From positions 1-30,224 of the forward strand of contig JACKCD010000066.1 of assembly GCA_020634215.1 (NCBI GenBank): a DNA stretch of 30,224 bases. Direction: 5' to 3'. A program made the position numbers and the translations under genes. Below the pieces are notes generated by a model, which was not told the origin of the DNA, made no database searches, and saw nothing but the letters and a program-made list of their open reading frames with translations. The DNA comes from Ardenticatenaceae bacterium. GTDB lineage: Bacteria; Chloroflexota; Anaerolineae; Promineifilales; Promineifilaceae. Positions within the stretch are counted from its first letter, which is position 1; the number at the start of each line of letters is the position of its first letter. Positions 24,160 through 30,224 of this stretch are shown in pieces.

Positions 24160-24270
24160 ATGTGCAAAACTGTAGGCGGCATGGTGTGTGAAGTAGTCCA
24201 TGAACATGATGAATTATTTCATGCTATCAAATCTGTCAGCTTTGCTTTGCGACTTGGCATCGTTGCATGA
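24160..24270 (+). CDS. Possible 36-residue small ORF or remnant
   Basis: ATG 24160 opens 36 codons with a protein-like mix of residues (MCKTVGGMVCEVVHEHDELF, then HAIKSVSFALRLGIVA), in the frame that continues directly from radA's stop codon. AGGGA lies twelve bases upstream. The composition differs from ordinary spacer, but nothing identifies a family. It may be chance or the remnant of a deleted gene. Confidence 0.2.
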   Translation: MCKTVGGMVCEVVHEHDELFHAIKSVSFALRLGIVA

Positions 24271-24301
24271 GCTATTGATAACGCAGCTTACATTAATCAC
24301 T

Positions 24302-24331
24302 TTGTTGTATCGCAAACTTTAGTCTTATATT
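24302..24331 (+). promoter_or_regulatory. Candidate promoter of the phosphatase gene
   Basis: TTGTTG (24302-24307), an 18-base spacer and TATATT (24326-24331) lie just ahead of the ATG at 24355. The leader would be short (about 17 bases) but includes the GAGGAG ribosome binding site. The surrounding 237-base spacer is AT-rich and otherwise empty except for the possible small ORF. Confidence 0.3.
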
Positions 24332-24354
24332 TGGAGCCAAGAGGAGCCTTTCCT

Positions 24355-27300
24355 ATGAGAATCAGCCGTGATTCATTGTTCTCATTTCCTTCTTTTCGGC
24401 AAAGAAGACCGTTTTTGCTTTCCTTTGCCTTCTTGTTGATTGTAACTGTGCTATCTTTGGGCAGCACGCCACGGGCGCGGGCAGCTACCATTACTTTGAT
24501 CCAAAAAGCCACCGTCCACAACCTGACGGTCGATTCGGTGGTGATCCAGTGGGCGACTAGGGAGAGTGGCACGAGTCAGGTCACGTATGGGGCGGGGAAT
24601 TATGCACAAACGGCCGTTGCCGTTCCTTTCCACATCACCAGCAGCGACAGTGCCCCCTACAATGATTACTACCTCTACGAGGCTACCCTCACCGGCCTCA
24701 ACTCCAGCACCGTTTACCAATATAAGATTTTTACCGATGGCGTTGAGCTGGGAGGCAGTACCGTTCGTTCAGCACGGTCTAACAGCCAAACCAGCTTCCG
24801 TTTTGCCGCCTTTGGCGACAGCGGTGCCGCCAGCGATGGGCAGCGTGGCGTGGCCGCCCGTTTGCTCCAGGTGCAGCCCGATCTCATCGTCCATGCTGGC
24901 GACATGGTTTACTCTGTTGCCAGCTACAAAGACCTGCATCTTAAACATTTTGACATCTATCAAGATCTGCTCGACAAAATTTGGCTAGCACCTTCCCTGG
25001 GTAACCATGATTATGACTACAACCAGGCCAAATCCTTTGCCGATTCCTTTGCCAATCCATTTAACGGCAGCAGCAACAGTATCGAACGGGAAGTTTATTA
25101 CTCGTTTGATTATGGCAACGCCCATTTTACCGTCATGACTGGTGAATTCCCGAACGGCAATGGCAGTGCCCAATATAACTGGGCACGCGACGATCTGGCA
25201 GCAACTAACAAATTCTGGAAGATTGTTGTCTTTCACGAGCCACCCTACTACGGCAGCAGCACGTCGCATAGCAATTTAGTCAGCCTGTTTGAGCAATATG
25301 ATGTGGACATTGTGATCAGCGGAGACCGCCATTACTATGAACGTATGAAGCCACTGAAAGGTGGGCAAGTAACCACTATTGACGATGGCGGTATTTTCTA
25401 TGTGGTTACCGGCGGAGGGGGCACTGGGCTGGGCAGCGTCGGTAGCCCGCCGTGGCCGACGCGCACGGCAGAACGGGCGCGGCTTTACCACTTTGTCATG
25501 TTTGATGTCAATGACTGCAATATTGAATTTTCGGCAGTTGAGCGTACTTACAGCGATACCGATACGTTTGATAGCGGCGACATCTTCGACAGCTTTACCA
25601 TCAACAAATGCAGTGGCAATGTGGCTCCTTCGGCCAGCTTCTCTGGTACACCGACATCCGGTACCGGGCCACTTTCCGTCTCCTTTACCGACGAATCTTC
25701 TGGCCAGCCCACTAGCTGGGCATGGGATTTTGGTGATGGCGGCAGTTCAACCGAGCAAAACCCGACCTATCTCTACAGCACGCCCGGCACCTATACCGTG
25801 AGCCTGACGGTGAGCAACAGCAGTGGCAGCGATACGCAGACGCGCAACAGCTACGTGACGGTCTTTATTCCACCGTCGCCAACGGCCGATTTTTCCGCCA
25901 CCCCAACTTCCGGGTTTACGCCCCTCACCGTTCAGTTCAGTGACCTATCCTCCCACGCTGGCACGTGGCTGTGGGACTTTGGCGACGGCAATAGCTCAAC
26001 AGAGCAAAACCCGAGCCACATCTACACCACGGCTGGAACCTATGAGGTGAGTCTGACCGTGACCAATAGCCAAGGCGATGATACGAAAATACGCAGCGAC
26101 TATATCGTTGTGACCGCTCCACCGGCACCAACGGCCGCTTTTAGCAGCGACACCCAGGCTGGGGCATCCCCGCTCACGGTTAACTTTACCGATCAATCTA
26201 CCAACAACCCAACCAGTTGGGCATGGGACTTTGGTGATGGCGGTAGTTCAACAGAGCAAAATCCAAGCCACATCTACACTACGCCGGGAACCTACACGGT
26301 GTCGCTGACGGCCGGCAATGCTACCGGCAGCGATGATGAGGTCAAAACAGACTACATCGTTGTGACCGATGGCCCCAAACTGTTTACAGTTATTGATGAT
26401 GCCCACGTTAAATCGAGCAGCCCCACCAGCAACTACGGTTCGGCTAGTACCATTCAAATCCGTGAAACCTCTGAACCGCGTTACCACGGCTATTTTAAAT
26501 TTGAGGTGGCCGGGCTGGTAGACAGCGTGCAAAGTGCCATCCTGCGCCTGTATGTGACCGATGCCAGCGACGATGGCGGCTCGATCTATGCGGTTTCCAA
26601 CAGCTATGCTGATAACAGCGCGGCGTGGACAGAAGATGGGCTGATTTGGAACAACGCCCCCACGCTGCCCGCAACACCGCTGGACTCGGTGGGTTCGACG
26701 ACGACAGGGCAGTGGGTGGAATGGGATGTGACAACGGCCGTTTCTGGCAACGGCACCTTCAGCTTTGGCCTCAGCAGCAATAGTAGCAACAGCGCCATCT
26801 ATAGCTCCTCCGAAGGCAACAACCCGCCCCAGCTTCTCATTGTCGCCAGCCCCCAGTCACAAGCCACCATTCACGTCTCCCCCACCAGCCTGAGCGATGG
26901 TCAGCAGCCAGACGCACAATCCACTCAAACCTTGACGATTGGCAATACCGGCAGTGGTGCGCTGAATTGGTCACTGTTTGAAGACAACACGGCTTCTGAA
27001 GCACGAAGTACCTTGCAAGCAAGTGCCGCCATCTGTGACACCCCTGCCAACATTCCTTGGATCACCGTTTCGGGCAGCAGCGGCACGGTGGCTGTCGGTG
27101 ATAGTGACACAGTTGATGTGACGTTTGACAGCAGTGGCCTGGCCGATGGGAACTACAGTGCCAATTTGTGTGTGGCAAGCAATGATGCCAACAATCCAAC
27201 CGTTGCCGTGCCGCTTGCGCTGGCTGTTTGTTCACCAGCAACGGCCGTTTCCATCACCAACATCACCACCAGCAACACTACCCAAACCGTTTATTGGAGT

Positions 27301-27555
27301 GGCAGTGCCACCGACTCTTTCCAACTGCGATGGGGCATCAATGACCCCAACTTTATCCCCAGCGGCGCGTGTACCGCTGCCAACAATTGTGCGGTAATTG
27401 ACAAAGCCGACAGCAACTACAGCCACACTATCAACAGCAGCAACTTGTACAGCTACATCCTGGTGGCTGTCAATAGCTGTGGCCCCAATGTTGTGGCCTC
27501 GGCAGATTCCAACCGAACGGCACAATTTACCTTTGCGATTCAGCCGGGGAATTAA
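24355..27555 (+). CDS. Secreted purple-acid-phosphatase-like metallophosphoesterase with PKD and DNRLRE domains
   Basis: A 1,066-residue exported protein. A signal peptide (about 1-43, ending PRARAA) is followed by an FN3-like N-domain (44-140). The metallophosphoesterase domain (145-400) has ligands D155 (FGDSG), D183 and Y186 (GDMVY), N217 (GNHDY), H294 (FHEPPYY) and H326. Three PKD domains occupy 423-505, 510-588 and 591-672, each with WDFGDG. A DNRLRE domain spans 676-830, and Ig-like and FN3-like domains complete the protein (835-958, 960-1066). The usual GHxH ligand motif reads G323-D-R-H326, so one His ligand is Asp. It probably releases phosphate from extracellular substrates at the cell surface or in the matrix. 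The ATG at 24355 has GGAG nine bases upstream; an in-frame TTG at 24331 is less likely. A strong terminator follows at once. Confidence 0.9.
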   Translation: MRISRDSLFSFPSFRQRRPFLLSFAFLLIVTVLSLGSTPRARAATITLIQKATVHNLTVDSVVIQWATRESGTSQVTYGAGNYAQTAVAVPFHITSSDSAPYNDYYLYEATLTGLNSSTVYQYKIFTDGVELGGSTVRSARSNSQTSFRFAAFGDSGAASDGQRGVAARLLQVQPDLIVHAGDMVYSVASYKDLHLKHFDIYQDLLDKIWLAPSLGNHDYDYNQAKSFADSFANPFNGSSNSIEREVYYSFDYGNAHFTVMTGEFPNGNGSAQYNWARDDLAATNKFWKIVVFHEPPYYGSSTSHSNLVSLFEQYDVDIVISGDRHYYERMKPLKGGQVTTIDDGGIFYVVTGGGGTGLGSVGSPPWPTRTAERARLYHFVMFDVNDCNIEFSAVERTYSDTDTFDSGDIFDSFTINKCSGNVAPSASFSGTPTSGTGPLSVSFTDESSGQPTSWAWDFGDGGSSTEQNPTYLYSTPGTYTVSLTVSNSSGSDTQTRNSYVTVFIPPSPTADFSATPTSGFTPLTVQFSDLSSHAGTWLWDFGDGNSSTEQNPSHIYTTAGTYEVSLTVTNSQGDDTKIRSDYIVVTAPPAPTAAFSSDTQAGASPLTVNFTDQSTNNPTSWAWDFGDGGSSTEQNPSHIYTTPGTYTVSLTAGNATGSDDEVKTDYIVVTDGPKLFTVIDDAHVKSSSPTSNYGSASTIQIRETSEPRYHGYFKFEVAGLVDSVQSAILRLYVTDASDDGGSIYAVSNSYADNSAAWTEDGLIWNNAPTLPATPLDSVGSTTTGQWVEWDVTTAVSGNGTFSFGLSSNSSNSAIYSSSEGNNPPQLLIVASPQSQATIHVSPTSLSDGQQPDAQSTQTLTIGNTGSGALNWSLFEDNTASEARSTLQASAAICDTPANIPWITVSGSSGTVAVGDSDTVDVTFDSSGLADGNYSANLCVASNDANNPTVAVPLALAVCSPATAVSITNITTSNTTQTVYWSGSATDSFQLRWGINDPNFIPSGACTAANNCAVIDKADSNYSHTINSSNLYSYILVAVNSCGPNVVASADSNRTAQFTFAIQPGN

Positions 27556-27558
27556 ACA

Positions 27559-27594
27559 AAAAAGGGGTGTCTGCAGCTGCAGACACCCCTTTTT
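27559..27594 (+). terminator. Perfect-palindrome rho-independent terminator
   Basis: AAAAAGGGGTGTCTGCAG (27559-27576) is exactly complementary to the next 18 bases, ending in five T. It lies four bases after the phosphatase stop. Flanking A- and T-runs make it able to terminate in both directions. Confidence 0.92.
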
Positions 27595-27688
27595 ACTTGA
27601 GAAGTCGGTAAGTTTTTGCGTTTCCAGCCAAAATTTCCATTAAGATGGCTCCGAATTATTGGATGCCTTATTTTTTGGAGTATTGGTA

Positions 27689-28816
27689 ATGAAACAAACG
27701 ATCCCTTATCTATTTTTGCTGTTGCTTACCCTGCTTTTACTGCCCTCTTCCCTCTCTGCCCAACAAAATAACCACGTTTATCTGCCGCTGCTGGTAAAAG
27801 TGCGCCAGCCGGCCGGATTGTGGCTGTCTCGCTCAGAAATCATGGCGCTGCCGACCAGCGGGCCGGCTTGGGAACAGGTGAAGGAGGAGGCGGGCAGAAC
27901 GGCCGTTAAACCCGACCTCAGCAACCAGGACGAAGAAACCAACGTTATCATCCTCGCCAAAGCCCTCGTCCACGCCCGCACCGGCAACACCACCTCCCGT
28001 GACCAGGTTGTGGAAGCCATTCGCGTGATTACCTACGAAAACACCGAAGATAATCTTGGTTCTGATGGACTGCCGCAGGGACGGCCGTTATCCGTAGGCC
28101 GTAAACTCGTCACTTACATCATCGCCGCCGACGTCATCAACCTGCCCAGCTACCGCCCCGACCTCGATACCGATTTTCGCGCCAAGCTGCGCGAGTTGCT
28201 AACCAAGGTGGTGGATGCCGACCAAGACCCCGACGACACCATTCAGCGCACCCACGAACGCCGCCCTAACAACTGGGGCACCCACGCCGGAGCCACCCGC
28301 ATCGCCATTGCCCTTTACCTTAACGACACGGCCGAACTGGATCGCGCCGCCCAAGTGTTCCACGGGTGGCTGGGCGACCGCACCGCCTACGCCGATTTTC
28401 GCTTTAGCCAAAGCGACACGTCTTGGCAATGCGACCCTGACAATCCGGTTGCCATCAACCCGGTAGGCTGTGTCAAAGAAGGCCATGCCATTGGTGGGGC
28501 ACTGCCGGAGGAAATGCGGCGCGGCGGCTCCTTTACCTGGCCGCCCACCGACACCAACTACCCGTGGGAGGCGTTGCAAGGAGCGATGGTGCAGGCGCAG
28601 TTGCTCCACCGCGCTGGCTACCCCGCCTGGGAATGGGAAGACCGCGCCCTTCTCCGCGCCGTCCAGTTCCTCTACCAAATTGGCTGGCCGGCCGCTGCCG
28701 ACGATGAATGGCAGTTGTGGCTGCTCAACCATGCCTACGGCACCAATTTTGCCGCCGAACTGCCCGCCAACACGGGCAAAAACATGGGGTTTACCGATTG
28801 GACGCACGGGGGATAG
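27689..28816 (+). CDS. Secreted alginate-lyase-like polysaccharide lyase
   Basis: A 375-residue protein with a signal peptide (YLFLLLLTLLLLPSSLSAQ). It then has a short VYLPLLVK segment, then an alpha/alpha-toroid of the alginate lyase superfamily (PF05426-like). Supporting features are EETNVIILAKALVHARTGNT, the catalytic-face motif RPNNWGTHAGATRIAIALYL with Asn-Asn-Trp and His, a SFTWPPTDTNYPWEALQGAM region, and a C-terminal NHAYGTNF. It would cleave uronic-acid-containing polysaccharide outside the cell; the substrate cannot be read. The ATG at 27689 follows TTTGGAG and suits the signal peptide better than the in-frame TTG at 27659. It lies between two terminator-like palindromes, so it is probably transcribed alone. 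It could remodel the exopolysaccharide made by the cluster at 6-22 kb. Confidence 0.85.
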   Translation: MKQTIPYLFLLLLTLLLLPSSLSAQQNNHVYLPLLVKVRQPAGLWLSRSEIMALPTSGPAWEQVKEEAGRTAVKPDLSNQDEETNVIILAKALVHARTGNTTSRDQVVEAIRVITYENTEDNLGSDGLPQGRPLSVGRKLVTYIIAADVINLPSYRPDLDTDFRAKLRELLTKVVDADQDPDDTIQRTHERRPNNWGTHAGATRIAIALYLNDTAELDRAAQVFHGWLGDRTAYADFRFSQSDTSWQCDPDNPVAINPVGCVKEGHAIGGALPEEMRRGGSFTWPPTDTNYPWEALQGAMVQAQLLHRAGYPAWEWEDRALLRAVQFLYQIGWPAAADDEWQLWLLNHAYGTNFAAELPANTGKNMGFTDWTHGG

Positions 28817-28843
28817 GCGACTACATACAATTTTTACACAGTC

Positions 28844-28873
28844 GGTAGAGACGCAAAATTTTGCGTCTCTACC
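28844..28873. repeat. Perfect 30-base palindrome (GGTAGAGACGCAAAA half-site)
   Basis: GGTAGAGACGCAAAA (28844-28858) is followed directly by its exact complement. It lies 27 bases after the alginate-lyase stop. I recognise GTAGAGACG...CGTCTCTAC as a dispersed repeat type in Chloroflexota and Cyanobacteria. It could work as a terminator or transcript-end stabiliser, but it lacks a strong T-run. Confidence 0.85.
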
Positions 28874-28950
28874 CATTTTCGTAAGTGCCACAGTAAGCAC
28901 CGGCGCATATGGTTTGTGTTTAGTATTTCATTGTGTAGAGGAAACAGACC

Positions 28951-30224
28951 ATGCGTGTATTGGCGTTGCGGAAAACAAAACAAACGATTGGATTGATTGG
29001 ATTATTGCTGGCGGGCTGGCTGCTGACGGGAGGAACGGCCGTTTTTGCCGCCACCCCCCTCGACGCCGGATTCTTCGACTTCACCTACCCCTCCGGCACC
29101 GGTGGCAACGGCTCCACCACCGCCGAAAAACCCGAAAGCAAACTTTGGTATCATGACGGCTCCTGGTGGGGGGTGATGTGGAGCACCAGCGCCAACAGCT
29201 ACACCATCCACAAGCTCGACTGGAATACCCAAACCTGGAGCAACACCGGCGTTGCCATTGACGACCGCAAAGCCAGCCTGGCCGATGCCTTGGCCGATGG
29301 CAATAAACTCTACATCGTCTCCCACATCTGGACGGCCACCGGTGCCACAGCCGGAGTTGGCGAGCGGGGCGAACTATACCGCTACAGCTACAGCAGCGGC
29401 AGTTACACCCTCGATAGCGGCTACCCCTTTGAAATCAACCAGGCCAAGACCGAAGCCCTAACCATTAGCAAAGACAGCACCGGCATGTTGTGGTCTACCT
29501 GGGTCGAAAACGCCACCGTGATGGTGGCGCACAGCAACGCCAGCGGCGGTGGCGACAGCGATTGGACCACGCCCTACGTCATTCCCGTGGATGGCACCGA
29601 TGTCAAAAGCGACGACCTTTCCTCGGTGGTGGCGTTTGACGGCTATATTGGCCTGATGTGGAGCCGCCAAAAAAGCGGGATTGACATGCACTTTGCCGCC
29701 CACAAGGACGGAACGGCCGATAATCTATGGGTAACGACCATTCCCTATTCCACCTCTGGCGACGACCACATGAATTTAAAATCGCTGCAATCCGACAACG
29801 CCGGGCGGCTGTTTGCCATGATCAAAACCTCGCTCAACGCCAAGCTGATGCAGCTTTTGGTGTGCGACAGCACCGCCACCAGCTGCACCGACCCTGGCGA
29901 CTGGACATCACACCAGGTGTGGGACAGCACCTTTGTCCCCACCCGCCCGCTGCTGCTCATTGACACCAGCAACCGCGAACTCTACATCTTCGCCCGCATT
30001 CGATCCGGCGACACGTCGCTGGGCGACAGCATTTATTACAAAAAAGCCAGCCTTGACAACATCACCTTTGACATTGCCGACGTAGGTACTCCGTTTATCG
30101 CCTCAACGACCTACACCAGCATGAACAACCCCACGGGAACCAAGCAAAACGTCAATGCCACGACGGGCATGGTGGTGGTCGCTTCCGACGACCGCGCCAA
30201 GGCGTATGTGCATGGCTGCATGGA
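28951..30224 (+). CDS. Secreted beta-propeller-like surface protein, C-terminus missing
   Basis: The 424 visible codons begin with a signal peptide (TIGLIGLLLAGWLLTGGTAV, cleavage after FAA). They continue with repeated Trp/Asp-rich strands: KPESKLWYHDGSWWGVMWST, YTIHKLDWNTQTWSNTGVAI, SLADALADGNKLYIVSHIWT, SSVVAFDGYIGLMWSRQKSG. This four-stranded pattern, with SWWGVMWS and LYIVSH blades, is that of exported bacterial beta-propeller or sialidase-like proteins found with PKD/DNRLRE domains. No catalytic Asp-box is clear. The ATG at 28951 has GAGGAAA about nine bases upstream. One AACGGCCGTT copy is in the signal peptide (GTAVF). The gene runs off the window, so domains such as PKD or anchoring modules may follow. 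Confidence 0.8.
   Translation, partial: MRVLALRKTKQTIGLIGLLLAGWLLTGGTAVFAATPLDAGFFDFTYPSGTGGNGSTTAEKPESKLWYHDGSWWGVMWSTSANSYTIHKLDWNTQTWSNTGVAIDDRKASLADALADGNKLYIVSHIWTATGATAGVGERGELYRYSYSSGSYTLDSGYPFEINQAKTEALTISKDSTGMLWSTWVENATVMVAHSNASGGGDSDWTTPYVIPVDGTDVKSDDLSSVVAFDGYIGLMWSRQKSGIDMHFAAHKDGTADNLWVTTIPYSTSGDDHMNLKSLQSDNAGRLFAMIKTSLNAKLMQLLVCDSTATSCTDPGDWTSHQVWDSTFVPTRPLLLIDTSNRELYIFARIRSGDTSLGDSIYYKKASLDNITFDIADVGTPFIASTTYTSMNNPTGTKQNVNATTGMVVVASDDRAKAYVHGCM

Larger units (their letters stand above)
647..29043. repeat. Dispersed 10-base palindrome AACGGCCGTT, 38 exact copies
   Basis: Exact copies start at 647, 1472, 1607, 1976, 2618, 4124, 5156, 5327, 6192, 6456, 6681, 6735, 7175, 7808, 7859, 8639, 8729, 8837, 10832, 14066, 15862, 16123, 16354, 16534, 17942, 18651, 19020, 19514, 19608, 21661, 22236, 22554, 22872, 24609, 26733, 27240, 27898 and 29034. 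Two near-copies (GACGGCCGTT) are at about 4890 and 28080. Several extend to 14-16 base palindromes (GGAAACGGCCGTTTCC at 18648 and 22869). All but about two lie in genes, on both strands, and most are read as Thr-Ala-Val. Confidence 0.97.

Noticed and set aside
25625..26370. DNA-level direct repeats
   Set aside because: They are explained by three homologous PKD domains of one protein, not by a mobile or regulatory repeat.
647..29043. The repeated palindrome as a CRISPR array or transposon trace
   Set aside because: Spacing is irregular, copies are 10 bases, they lie inside conserved genes on both strands, and no cas or transposase gene is visible.

Overview
The window looks like a chromosome segment of a filamentous or biofilm-forming Chloroflexota bacterium, probably Anaerolineae-like. 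This is inferred from gene content: DUF4012 and DUF2723 proteins, exported Pro/Thr-linker proteins, PKD/DNRLRE surface enzymes and Uma2 nucleases. By eye it is moderately GC-rich. No ribosomal marker or tRNA was found, so the taxonomy is inference.

Left part (1-6.3 kb). A truncated aspartyl-tRNA synthetase (aspS, minus strand) diverges from a 56-residue membrane protein with a clean terminator. Then comes a plus-strand pair: a 482-residue thioredoxin-like fusion protein, and a UGSC-family protein whose Cys-like position is an in-frame TGA followed by a hairpin. The TGA is most likely selenocysteine. On the minus strand follow a Uma2 nuclease, an MFS transporter, an HNH nuclease and a small helical partner protein.

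Centre (6.3-22.5 kb, all minus strand, read right to left). This is a long exopolysaccharide/cell-surface cluster: small membrane protein, Wzc-type tyrosine autokinase, membrane-anchored FN3-like protein, PqqD-like protein, large secreted C25 (gingipain/PorU-clan) peptidase, a second FN3-like membrane protein, a second C25 protein, LPG-synthase-type flippase-like protein, a GT2 apparently fused to an undecaprenyl-phosphate sugar transferase, DUF2723 glycosyltransferase, DUF4012 protein and a Pro/Thr-rich surface protein. Genes are close or overlap, so one operon or a few are likely. They suggest a machine that primes, extends and exports a polysaccharide, coupled to extracellular C25 peptidases.

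From about 9.87 to 15.76 kb the frame breaks every 50-200 bases, while the protein sequence stays recognisable when frames are joined. Genes on both sides are perfectly open. I read this as uncorrected sequence error, or less likely a block of fresh pseudogenes. A nest of short interspersed repeats lies inside the DUF2723 gene.

Right part (22.7-30.2 kb, plus strand). radA, then three secreted proteins: a purple-acid-phosphatase-like enzyme with three PKD domains and a DNRLRE domain, an alginate-lyase-like enzyme, and a truncated beta-propeller-like surface protein.

The strongest sequence-level signal is the 10-base palindrome AACGGCCGTT. I counted 38 exact copies, almost all inside genes and mostly read as Thr-Ala-Val. 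It behaves like the cyanobacterial HIP1 element and is not explained by any gene.
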